Below, piece after piece: positions 11,371 to 23,037 of a DNA stretch of 64,000 nt. The notes beneath the pieces were generated by a model. It did no database searches. It was not told the origin of the DNA and was given only the letters and a program-made list of their open reading frames with translations. This DNA is from Harmonia axyridis. Taxonomy: Eukaryota; Arthropoda; Insecta; Coleoptera; Coccinellidae. The position numbers and the translations under genes are program-made. The DNA is taken from positions 13,826,001 to 13,890,000 of the forward strand of contig NC_059503.1 in assembly GCF_914767665.1 (NCBI RefSeq), given 5' to 3'. Position 1 is the stretch's first letter; the number at the start of each line of letters is the position of its first letter.

Positions 11371-14300
11371 ATTATTTGTAAAAGGTAATATATTTTATTA
11401 GGGTTCAACTAATATACAAGGTGTTTCCTTGTACGGTACGAAACTTCAGAGTTTGATTCTTTGGGTCTCTATGAGCATACCTATATCTGGAGTTGCAAGT
11501 TTGAAAAAAATTTGTTAATAAAATATTCTGATACCGATTTTGTAGAGTTATTTGAAATGATAAAATCGAAATAGTTCCTTTTCAACTTATGGATTTCATT
11601 TTATGTTGTCCATGGATAATTTTATTCCGAAAATGAAGTTTTGTATGAAACAGATCTAAAAGTTTTTGTTGGTTAGTCCGAAAAAAATCGAAACATAGAA
11701 AGAAACTAAAAATCGATGTTTCGATAATTAAATTTGACATTTCATGAATTGTAAGTAATTGTTCGTTGGGATTGTTGAGAATCCATAAAACAATCAAAAT
11801 TTATTGAATTATTCTTAATTGAGAATAATTTATAACAGTCCTTGAAATATCAAATTTAATTATCGGAACATCGACTTTTAGGTTCTTCCTTTGTTTTCCG
11901 GAAGCCATCGCGGTGATTCACCCTGTATTACAAATACCGATTTTTTAAACATCAACGCCCTGTATCTCAGAAACGAAGTAAATCCGGACATATGCTCATA
12001 GGAAGTTGTTTTGATGACCTAATGACTCATCCTGTAAAGTTTCGTGTTCAATTGAGAAAACACCCTGTAAAATGCAAGTTTCACAATTTACTTTTGTTGT
12101 TTTTGCTATATAATTTTTCCTTGGGGATTAATAATCCTTATTCCCATTCTTCTCAAGCCACAAAGGAAACATTACATAACTAAATAGTTTGCAGGTCAAA
12201 GCCTCTCGAATAAACATTTTTCATTTCTGTGTGATTATTTTTTACTTCGACCACTTCTTAAAAAAAAAATGCATCTTTCTTGAGCAGGCGCGCAAATTAA
12301 GTCTACTCCTCTAAATTTTTTCTCTTGAAACCTGTTTTTTCTGCCAGAAAGCTTATCACTAATTAAATCTGAGACCAAGATCATATTCAGCTTTATTTAC
12401 TCTCATTGTTTTACATGTTAATTAACATTAATTTATTTATCATAATACCCGTATTCTTTCACTGATTCAATGGGAGTTTTAATAAAATCTCATTCTTATA
12501 GTACGATATAAAACAACATTTTATTTATATAACATCATTTACAAACCACTCAAATTCGGAATTGGTTTCAATAATATCACAAAATTCTCGATTTTGTGGT
12601 TATAAATTTTATGAATGAAGTACTTAGGAGTAATGTGCGCAATGTTGAGTTCCACAGTAATTATTGAATTACCACTAAATCTGCTGATATTACAGCCTTC
12701 CACTGAATTATTTCATTTGAGGTCTAATATTGATCTGCTACGACTGTTATACCACTATTGCTACTATGGTATAAAAGAAGTCTAGAAGATGCCAGAATAC
12801 TTCAAGGGTCAGATAACAAAGAATGAGTAGAAATAGAATGGATGTTTTTAATGAGAATGACTTCCTTTCATATTTTCACCTTGAAATATATCATTTCAAA
12901 TAAACAATACATTCACACCTAAATAAATAAATACCACCAAGGTATTCAAGTCACCCTTTTAATAATGATGTGGTTACTTCAATTCCAAGGTGTATACTCT
13001 CATAATTTTCTGCACTTTCGATGAAGCACACAAAATTTTCGAATGAAATATTAAAAAAAGATACAACTCACTCCCATTGTATAAGGAATGTGGTGGATTG
13101 CTCTACTCCCTATAGGAAATGACTAGATTACCCAAAATCCTTTTTTCGAGAGTAGAGCACACACACGTTTGAGAAAGTGCAAATAATTATTGTGCACTAG
13201 TCAGCAAAAATTTTCGTTAGAATTTATTTTTTTTCTTAAATTTCAGAATAGGAAAAAAGCGAATTACTTGCGATATAGAAGTATTTCACTGTTAGGAATG
13301 TGATATGGAATGCCGAGCAAAACATGAACAGGTTTACTGCTAAAGTGAAAAAAATTTTTATTCTTCTCAAAACTACAATAGTTTTTCGAGACATGTCTAA
13401 ATTACACAAATGGTTTTTTTGCAGACCAGTGTGCGATGGTACGGCTCAGGAATATTTGCAGAATTCAATGAATCTCTATTAAAAACAGCCTCGACGAATC
13501 AATAGGATTCAAAAAACTGCAGACTAATAATTTAATCCTGTGCCGACCATCGTTGAATAAAATACTGAGTATAATTAATTTATTTCTTAGTTAAGGAACA
13601 TTTATGACCTGTACATATCCTTAGATTAATATTGTGATGTATGTATTTACAAATTTACACAACCTCATGTATTACTTCATTTTTCGAAGAAAAGTTTGGA
13701 ATGAAAATTATTTACGTAGTATCAGAAAAAAAAACGCTTTTGCTATATATTATCTGGGTTTTCACACATCCTTTATTATAAATTCTATAATCTTTGAAGA
13801 TGTTTAACCTCATTCGAAGGGCATTCAGAACTGGATAGAAAAATATAATCTAAGAGAAATTTAAACATAGAATAAACTGCTGTTCAGTTCTTGACTTCTG
13901 AAAGCTTCTGAAAAGACTTTCTGAATATACTAATGAAAATATGTTTATAAGCGATTCACTAAGTGTAAGGTATAGTATGTTTTTTCCTTATCAATAAATT
14001 GAACTGAAATTATGCTTTCGTACACCAATATATACAAAGAAAAAAATTGTTTTTTGTGCGAAAATTTATATGTATTAGTAAATAGAAGGTATCTAATAGC
14101 CATACAAAAACGTTTGATGAATATCATGAATAATGGTAACATGAAAACTATTCTTCATTTGGCAGTATAATTTGCCAATCGAATAATTCAGAAATATCTA
14201 AATAAAAAATCGATTATCTCCGAATTTGAGGCAGATATATTGCAAAAAAATGAGATCCAGCAACCAAATTTAACAATTTCTGATTCTCAAGTTGTCCAGG

Positions 14301-14657
14301 TATATATTTAATCAAATGGCATAAAATTCCAGCATCTATATAAGTATAAAAATTTCCTTTTTGGCTTCATCAATTGAATTAGTTATATTTGAACCATAAT
14401 TCAAAACTTTTCCTTGAACATCATCTGAATGAGAATCCCTTATGATGAATGATTAGCGATAAAAATTATTCGAATGAAATTTGAATAAGGGAATGAATGA
14501 AAAACCACACAAAAAATGTTCAGATGTGGAAGACAACCGCCATCTATTCATACGTTCCTCTTCATTCTTAATGAATTGGTCTCGCCACTAACAAGTAATT
14601 CTAACTAACACACAGCCTCTATTATATTATATAATATATATAAATATTATGTTTTTA
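11371..14657. other. Intergenic, possible decayed transposon, no gene seen
   Basis: Several CCCTGTA / ACCCTGT words between 11900 and 12080 look like decayed transposon termini. They could not be assembled into an element. No credible exon was found. Confidence 0.4.
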
Positions 14658-15255
14658 TTGTTGGGTGCGAATCTCAAATTAAATTTAATTATGAAAGTTT
14701 GAATGAAACTTGAGATATGAAGATATCTGAGATAACTTGAGATATGAAGATATCTCAATTTAAAGAATTCTTGAATTTCAAGAATATTTCAAGAACATTT
14801 CAAGAAATTCGATGTTTTATGGTTGGGTGCCAACATTTCTAGATTTATAGTACATCGAAAAATGAATTTTTGTTTTATAAATATTCCAAAATGCAACCCA
14901 TTTAGGGGTTAGAGCCATTAGAAAATTACTCTCAAAAAAGGTTTCTTAGCATTATTGAAATTAATTCAAAGTCTCTATCCTTTATAAATTGTTCCATATT
15001 ATCTATGAAATGTTCCAAAATTGATTGTTTATATTTTAGTTGTCAATGTTGTCAAGTTTGTTCAATGTTCTGAAATAACTTGTTGACTATTCGAAATTAC
15101 TTTTTTGTGATTTTCAAACAATGTATCTTATTTATCAAAGTTCTAGAAACTCTAGCACACAATTATAAAACACTTTGTACATGAAGGAAATGAGACAGTG
15201 TAAATGAGAAAGGCATTAAATTACCCAATTTTCAACAGTTCGCACCCAACAACAA
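14658..15255. mobile_element. Candidate MITE with TIR TTGTTGGGTGCGAA
   Basis: The left end TTGTTGGGTGCGAA (14658-14671) is repeated inverted at the right end as TTCGCACCCAACAA (15239-15252). The 0.6 kb between them is AT-rich without an open frame. Near the left it holds an 11-bp tandem repeat of the form TTTCAAGAANA (about 14774-14808). Confidence 0.55.
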
Positions 15256-17766
15256 TTCTCGAGTATTTTAGAACACGATTTGAGCGATAAACATTTACAA
15301 TTTGTAAAAACATCTAGAAAGAGTCCTTATAATTGGGGAATTGGGGTTTAGTTATTCTTGATTGCATATACTGGTTCATCCATCCGTGATATTAGTTTTT
15401 CGCAGAATATGAGATCACAACCTATGGAAACTGAGCGTTTTCTTATCTTGATAAATGCATCAATAGTCGAATACAAAATGAACACAATAATCAGATCTTC
15501 ACATAAATAGGTCAATATATACACATCCTATAGAATACAATAAATATACAACTATTTAAAAGTTAACATAACCGAAAACAGAAACATCTAACATCACGGT
15601 GAAATTACCAGAAAGTTATAATTCATAAATTTCTGTTTTATCGGCCACTCACCCTTCGTTTCATACTGTCAATTCAAGGCCAACTGTGTCAATTCATCAA
15701 TTCCAATTTGAATATTTTTTCCTTGAACCGAAAATAATGGTTGCAATGATGCGACTTTCAATTTTTTATACAATATTTATAAAAATATCAATTCACGTTC
15801 TGATATGTCGAATTTTTCATAATTTTCTTTATGGGGTGCAGTTGGAATTGTTCTGTGAAAAAAAATGTAAGTGTATAGCCACATTTTTCTGCATAACGTT
15901 AATCTTGTGAAAGTTGATGTTTCCCTGAAAGGTTCTCACGATTACATTGAGAAGTATTCAAACTCCATGGATAGTCATATTTTTTCATTTCGAGTTCAAA
16001 AGTTTAAGTGTTTATTGGTCGTGAAGCCCGAAGTACCCCTAGTCGACTATCAAATTCATGAAAAAGTGCCGTAACAGGGAAAAGATGACAAAACTTGTTT
16101 TATTTGATGGTATGTTGTATCACCATGTGAGTAATATAACAACATATGTATCATAAAATTTGAACGAATTTCTCTATTTTATTTCTTTCTCTCAGTGAGA
16201 GGAGTTGGAATTCTGGATTTTTTATTACATTTTCTTGTTATAGCTGAAGAAACTGCCTTTTTGAGTGGTCGATCCATTTCACCGAGTGGAAAAGCTAAAT
16301 TTTCATTTATGATCAATCACTTTCAGTGAAAATATATAAATCAACTCATTTTATCATAATTTACGAATTGGTTTCTACTGGAATATCAAATATGAATCAA
16401 AACTGAAATTGCGATTGACAATAATGTGATATTTTCACTCAATCTATTTTTCCGTATTCTTATCTGCAGTATTCAAAACGTTTTGGGAGGGTGCAGTTGG
16501 CAATAGAAGGTGGTAAGTACCTTTGATTTTTATACTTTGCATCCTCCGGAATGTAACTTCAAAGAGGAAGTTTCTTGGTAAAATCCACTTATAACATATT
16601 TCCTTTCAGATCCAATATTTCATAGAGTTGTGAGTTATAAGATCACAAAGATGAAGATTCAACTTCGGAAATGTACGCCAAAATGGTTTTTTCATTGAAA
16701 CAAATGGATATTTCTTATAACTATGCACAACTTCACATAGTCCTTTTCATACAAAGTTACCCCTGATATCATTTCATGAAATATAATTCTTCTGGAAAAT
16801 GTTTATCATTTAAATTCTCATCAAAATAGGAAATAATGTTGATGCAATACGCGAGTGATTAATTTTGATTCATATGAAGAAATTATCCCACTTGCCTGCC
16901 CTTTGTGCTTGTAGGTTAAATACTATTCTCATAAGTCAATATTCATTTAAATCACTTGTTGATGAATGAATGAATTACTGTTAACATGGAATCCTTAGAA
17001 TTTTAAGGAGAAGGATAGAACATCGAATGGAAGAATGACATCAAAAAAACTTAATGTGATCCCAGAACAAATCACAAGTTCTATCAAACAAAAAAGAAAA
17101 AAATGAAGTACCTAATTACACACGTGGAAAACAGAGCTGAAATTATAAAGGCAGTGGTGATTCCGAGCACATGCAGGAAGAAAATGGCATAATATCGAAA
17201 ACTCCTAAAAGAAGACCTTACAGAGGGCAGATAATAAAATGATTGAACATAGAATAAAACCTTCATCGTACATGATCAAGCTACTGATAAGAGACTATTA
17301 AAAAATGTCAACCATTGAAGAGATGGTGAAGGAACAGACAAAAAGTTCATTGAAATCGATAAAAAAAACACGAAAACAACGATGTCAAAAAACTAAAGAA
17401 CCGGTCGAAAAGATTGACGAAAGAAAACCTTTATGCAGTGGCAAATCCATACGAGGAAAGTATAGTGAAAATTTTCTGTCCACTAGAAAATAAAAGAAAC
17501 TAGCAGGAAGGTACAGAAAGAGCTAACCTCGAAGATGACTACAGGAATAATTGATGAAACTCAGGCAAGAATGGAAAGAATACAGAAGGATGCTCTACCT
17601 AAGATTGAATTAAGACAGTCCGTCTGTGTGTTATGGTATCTCGTGGGCAAGACAAGAATTAGAGCAAAAACAACTGTAGAGATTATCTGATGCGTATAAT
17701 AAGTTATTTTCAAGCTGGCCGACATTCAGATCTATGTATTAATTCTCCAAAAGCATTATAAATACT
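15256..17766. other. Intergenic, no gene seen
   Basis: A purine-rich, Lys/Glu-rich stretch (17050-17700) reads like a decayed coding sequence, with frame MSTIEEMVKEQTKSSLKS at 17305-17493. It shows no domain I recognise. Confidence 0.4.
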
Positions 17767-18359
17767 TTATCTACTCCTATTGAATTATATATTCATTATA
17801 CAACTGCTTTTGAATTTGAGCCATTAATAGTATCTATTAACAAACATCGTGAGTTATAATAACTCACTATAATAAATCGGAAAATATGGATCTGTGCTTC
17901 TATACTTCTCTGCTTCTATTCGATTGGCCGAAAGGGAACATTCCATTATTGTTATTGAGGGGAGTAATGTCCGAGGGAATGTCACTTTAATAATTTTGAT
18001 GTTTTCAAATTAAGTTGATATCTAATTATTGTGGATGTTTTGCTGAAAACGATCAATTCAGATAGTGAAGATGAAATATTATATAGGTATAAATTTCCAA
18101 AAGATAAACAGCTAATGTTACCATACAGAATTACTTGCCCGAAAAAAAATATAAAGGAGTTTGTAGCAGTAAGGTCATTAAGCCGTCGTTTACAGGGAAT
18201 GTTTTTTGATATATTTTAATGCATTTTATAGGCAACTATTAAGGCTCTTCAATATAGTTTTATGTCTGCACTCTGTACTGGATTCGAGCTAGCCGAAGCT
18301 AGTTCGATTGTGATTGGTGACACTAAGTTTCTATCTCTCTTGTAGTCGGGATCGAGCAC
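17767..18359 (+). repeat. Arm A of a large inverted repeat
   Basis: About 593 bp, the reverse complement of 18555-19155 at high identity, including a frame (18031-18219, VDVLLKTINSDSEDE...) present in both arms with a few substitutions. That frame lacks an ATG and may have no coding role. Near 18287-18303 it holds a small hairpin centred on AGCTAGCCGAAGCTAGT. Confidence 0.85.
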
Positions 18360-18554
18360 TAGTAATGTAGGTCATAACTCACGCCGATGAAGTTTGCAGC
18401 ACGAGCCGCAGGCGAGTGTTGCTGTAATTCATCAAGTGAGTTATGACCATTACCGCAAGTTGAATACTATACTTTATCTACGACTATATCAATAAATACT
18501 AAGAAAAAAATACAGACTTAGAATATAGACAGAAGGAACGGGAAATAAACATAT
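18360..18554 (+). repeat. Unit B, terminal repeat containing a hairpin
   Basis: 195 bp that recurs inverted at 19156-19350. Inside, GGTCATAACTCA (18370-18381) pairs with TGAGTTATGACC (18437-18448), with GAGCCGCAGGCGAG at the centre. Units B and B' flank arm A' as long terminal inverted repeats, so 18360-19350 looks like one transposon copy. A plus B looks like a second copy, in the opposite orientation, that lacks its outer terminus. Confidence 0.75.
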
Positions 18555-19155
18555 GTGCTCGATCCCGACTACAAGAGAGATGGAAACTTAGTGTCACCAA
18601 TCACAATCGAACTAGCTTCGGCTAGCTCGAATCCAGTACAGAGTACAGACATAGAACTAAATTGAAAACCCTTAATAGTTGCCTATAAAATGCATTAAAA
18701 TATATCAAAAAATATTCCCTGTAAACGACGGCTTAATGACCTTACTGCTACAAACTCCTTTATATATTTTTTCGGGCAAGTAATTCTGTATGGTAACATT
18801 AGCTGTTTATCTTTTGGAAATTTATACCTATATGATATTTCATCTTCACTATCTGAATTGATCGTTTTCAGCAAAACATCCACAATAATTAGATATCAAC
18901 TTAATTTGAAAACGTCAAAATTATTAAAGTGACATTCCCTCGGACATTACTCCCCTCAATCACAATAATGGAATGTTCCCTTTCGGCCAATCGAATAGAA
19001 GCAGAGAAGTAAAGAAGCACAGATCCATATTTTACGATTTATTATAGTGAGTTATAGTAGTGAGTTATTATAACTCACGATGTTTGTTAATAGATACTAT
19101 TAATTGCTCAAAAGCAGTTGAATAATGAATATATAATTCAATAGGAGTAGATAAA
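18555..19155 (-). repeat. Arm A' of the large inverted repeat
   Basis: Reverse complement of 17767-18359. Differences include a few substitutions, a short duplication of the AACTCACTA motif near 19045-19075 and small indels. The two arms therefore diverged after duplication and are not an assembly mirror. Confidence 0.85.
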
Positions 19156-19350
19156 TATGTTTATTTCCCGTTCCTTCTGTCTATATTCTAAGTCTGTATT
19201 TTTTTCTTAGTATTTATTGATATAGTCGTAGATATAGTATTCAACTTGCGGTAATGGTCATAACTCACTTGATGAATTACAGCACTCGCCTGCGGCTCGT
19301 GCTGCAAACTTCATCTGCGTGAGTTATGACCTACATTACCGCTCGTTGAA
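19156..19350 (-). repeat. Unit B', inverted copy of 18360-18554
   Basis: It carries the same nested hairpin in reverse, centre CTCGCCTGCGGCTCG at about 19285-19299. It marks the right end of the composite structure. Confidence 0.75.
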
Positions 19351-20530
19351 TAATATACTATTATTCCGAATCACATCAATATTTCATTGGAAACTACGCC
19401 TATCCAAAACATCTTGACCAAAAAACTCAATTAAACTAAAAAAAGTTTATTTAGGGTGTCTAGTGTCCAGTGGACAGGTGCAGATAGAGTGCAGATACTT
19501 GTTTTCGAGAAACTGGACGTTTTCGAAAATTCGAAGAAGGATTCAAATGGCTTCAACTTTTGAATAAGTTAACCGATTTTAATGTGGAAATGGTCGACTT
19601 TGTAAAAAATACTTCTCAACGAAATTCCTACATTATTAGTATGTTAATTGCTTCTGAATGCAATACAGCTGAACAAAGTCCCGAGGTGACTTTGAATTGA
19701 ATTTCCCAAGTTATAAGTCCTCTATCTTCATCTGAACGTTGTTCCACTGATCACCAAAACCCAGTCTAAACCATAGGGTATCGATAGTAAGTTTACTAAA
19801 TCCATAAAATTAGCGAGAAACTTACACAAACTGATTTTCAAAAATCCCAAAGCATACTTCAATGATATGCTAACACCCCCTCACTCCCAAAGGAACAACT
19901 CCAACTATATACCCCTTCAAAACATCTTGAGGATCCGTGAATAACAGCAGTAGATCCATATTAAGCTTTTATTAGACACAGTAGGCCCCGAACGTTGAAT
20001 TAGATGCTAGCCTTCGCTCCGTGGATGTTCCTGAGGGATAGAACAGGTTCGGGGGTTCGGACCCCCAAACCCCTTCTGCCCCCCACTCTGCAAACACCGG
20101 AAGCGACCCTTTTAGCGTCTCGTGGCAGCGCTGTAAAAGTGCATTCCCGAGCAACTGTTAGCCATTTCGCTTTCCTTAGCTGGGGATGAATTTTCTTGGT
20201 CCCTTGCTTGCTCATTGAAGTGAGATGAGGTCACTTTGAAGAATGTGGTTTTTAGTCGTGGGAGGGGAATTAAGTGGCGGGAGAGACTCGAGTTCTGTAC
20301 GGGATGATGAGGAGGTTTTTCAAGAGACTCGAGTTGAATCGTTCTAGGAAATTCAGTTCATTTGAAAGGGAATGTGAGCTTGTTTAGAGTAAAGTGAGAG
20401 ATATCATTTTGAATTGTCGTTGATGCATTTGAAGTTCGTTTAGGCTTTTTTCATCGTTTTAAGGCGTTTACTTATGGTTTCACTCGACTGCATTGCTGGT
20501 AAATAATGTAAATTGCTTTAATTCAACGAA
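19351..20530. other. Intergenic with a GC-rich patch at 19980-20340
   Basis: The patch contains runs of G and C and open frames on both strands, none with a recognised motif or splice context. It may be a fragment of an unrecognised repeat. Confidence 0.4.
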
Positions 20531-22058
20531 TACAGGGTGTTTCAGAAAAATGTTCCGTATCCAAGAACTAATGATGTTTGAAATTAATTTATGTTAAAAT
20601 TTTTCTAAGAAGTTTGTTCGAATTGAAATAATGAGATTAATAAAATTTCCAATTGAATAAAAGTATAGAAATATTTCTGCAATATTTCTGAGACTGCGAA
20701 AGATTTTCATTTTTTTGTGTACTCTACGTTTATAAGTTCGCTTGAAAATATTGGTACGTTCACTTAATAGATTTTTCTTTCACATAATTCTGGTGCTATT
20801 TAATTAATTTTTCTATGGAAACGATACCGAAAAACTTTGAAGACGTTAAATAATGGAATATTCATGTTTTCATCTAAACAACAGCCAAGCTATAAAAGAA
20901 ATGATACAAAAATCAAGTGAAGCACTGGCAAGCTCTTTGTAATTCAAGGAGGCTGGTCCTTTCAAAAGTGGCAAGGTTTACCTCAAACTTTTTCGAGAGA
21001 ATGGGCACACCAGTATTTCTAGATATCTTAGAACTGCGTATGCTCATACAACCCATGTAACTTACCAGTCACAGAACTTACGTTGGGATTTTATATGGAG
21101 ACATCTGAAGTCAAATTCGATTCAATAGTATTTATAATCACTTTTTTAATACATGGCTTACGTTGAATCGTGAAAAAATATTTTTTTAATGAATTTGTTC
21201 TGGTGAAATTTGAGGAGACCTTTATGAAATAATGCGAAAACAGATCCTTTTTCGTAGACGTATTTTTCATTCAGCTTTTCATTCCATAAAACACTGCATA
21301 AATCTTCTGAATAAGCTCCTCGTTACTATTAGGTTTTTCCATATACTAGTTAAGTGTCTTCACATGTTTTCACTTTGCAGAGGTTATAGTCACATTAGAC
21401 AGCTAATATAAATGCACTTTTACACTCTCTCATCAAAATACACTACATTTTTTCGAAGCCCAAATGCGGTTGAGAATTCAGGAGTGTCTATAATATAATT
21501 TTCACTTCAACTTATTGAACTAATTCTATAGGTACTGGAAAATTACAAATGATATAACGTCGAGAACAACTTATTGAGTTTTTGAAAAGCTCTATGGGAT
21601 CATCGACGGCCAGAACTTGATACCCATATAGTTTTTAGTCAGATTTGTTAAGGACGGGCTCAAATGCACTTTTCAAGTGAAAAATCTTGAAAAAATTGTA
21701 TTCATCGAGCATCCTAGTGTGATTATAATGATTCCCTGGTGAACTCAAAAACACGATACCTATTTCATGAAAACTTTTATAGGAACCACAAGTTTGATTT
21801 CCATGTTGAAAAACGATATTGTCGAACTTTTTTTGGTGCCACTGGTAAGCCTTAAAAATCTTCAAACAACTGATACTTGCAATCTAACGGATTTCGAAAA
21901 AATATCTTTTTCGGTTTCAGAAACATAATTTCAAATTCCAACAACTTGGAGGAGTAGTGTGGACAACCCACAGTTCGAAGAAATATTGGAAACTTTTTAG
22001 CATTTTACCAAGTGGATCCTATAAAATATCGAAATGTTATCCTGAAACACCATGTATA
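20531..22058. mobile_element. Candidate 1.5 kb element with TIR TACAGGGTGTTTCAG
   Basis: The left end TACAGGGTGTTTCAG (20530) and the right end CTGAAACACCATGTA (to about 22058) are imperfect inverted repeats of about 15 bp with one mismatch. The interior has no long frame; a short stretch near 20880-21070 reads faintly like a transposase helix-turn-helix. This could be a coincidence of two common terminal motifs. Confidence 0.35.
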
Positions 22059-22267
22059 TTGAAGCCGACGAAATTAACTGATATTTTGTTTAGGTAAATA
22101 AGCACTCTCGCCGGAAAAATGTTATCATCATCATGAACAACCTGTCAATGATCTCATAATATGTAGGTAACGCGTAGAGGGAGAAAGAGAGAGAGGTGAG
22201 AATTGACTCCAACATAGGAGTGAGACGCATAGGATTTGCATCAGCTGACTGAGGTCACAACGTATTC

Positions 22268-22312
22268 TTTATTGTTTCTATTGAACTAATCAATACTACT
22301 CTATCGTTTATT
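22268..22312 (-). terminator. Poly(A) signals of mAChR-A
   Basis: Two AATAAA hexamers on the minus strand (22312-22307 and 22273-22268) lie 265 and 304 nt after the receptor stop codon. No better signal is nearer. Confidence 0.55.
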
Positions 22313-22576
22313 GAAATTCAAACTTCCTAATCATCTCTTTCATAGTCACAAGACAGAAAGCTCAATCTTTATCTCTCTCTCTCTTCTCTTATATTGGAGT
22401 CAATGCTCTACGCAGGCGCATCTACGTATAATTAGATCACTGCTTGAATCAATAATCGCACAAGACCAAATAGAAATCATCCCCTTCAACAAGCAAGCAA
22501 ATCTTCCCGAATTGCTCCCGTCTTCCTGTACCTGTCTGGAATTATCACACAAACCGAGTATCCTTCACCATTTTAC

Positions 22577-23037
22577 CTAATTATAATAACCACGATTCAT
22601 GGCCGCCCTATTCCGATTGTGCCATTTACACTGCAGAATCCTTAGGTACGTTCTTCTAAAGCTGGCGTTGCACAGGGCGTAGCACACCGGGTTGATCGTT
22701 GAGTTGATATAGCACAAATAGTAGAAAAAGTCCCATAATTGGGGGGGATAGCCGTCCCTTGTGACAGGCTTCAGTAGCACCAGGATGTTGTAGGGCAACC
22801 ACGTGATTATGAAAGAGAAGAGGATGGCCGATAGGGTCTTGGCAGCCTTCTTGTCCGCCTTCTTCTCCTGCGTCTTCTTCTTCTTCTTACCTGCCACCTT
22901 CGTAGCGTTGATCAGCAGATTCTTACCGCCAACCAGCTGTTTCGGTATTATCTTGGCGTTCAACGGTATCCGAATGTCTGGCATGGCTGATGGTCTTCTG
23001 GTCACGTGGTTCGAATGAGCTGCGTTCAAAGAGTAAC
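22577..23037 (-). CDS. mAChR-A: mAChR-A exon 7: end of loop 3, TM6, TM7, tail
   Basis: Residues 452-604 and TAG stop. Acceptor TTTTTGGCAG at the 23038 side, entering in phase 1. It holds the poly-Lys stretch GKKKKKTQEKK before TM6, AAKTLSAILFSFIITWLPYN, and CYINSTINPVCYALCN of TM7. The tail is short and ends NRGYYN. A plus-strand frame over the same bases is a shadow. Confidence 0.95.

Noticed and set aside
18031..18883. Two near-identical 62-residue frames as evidence for a conserved gene
   Set aside because: They are the two arms of one inverted repeat, start without ATG, and identity reflects recent duplication.
22311..22580. 89-residue plus-strand frame
   Set aside because: Lies over the receptor 3' untranslated region; no motif.
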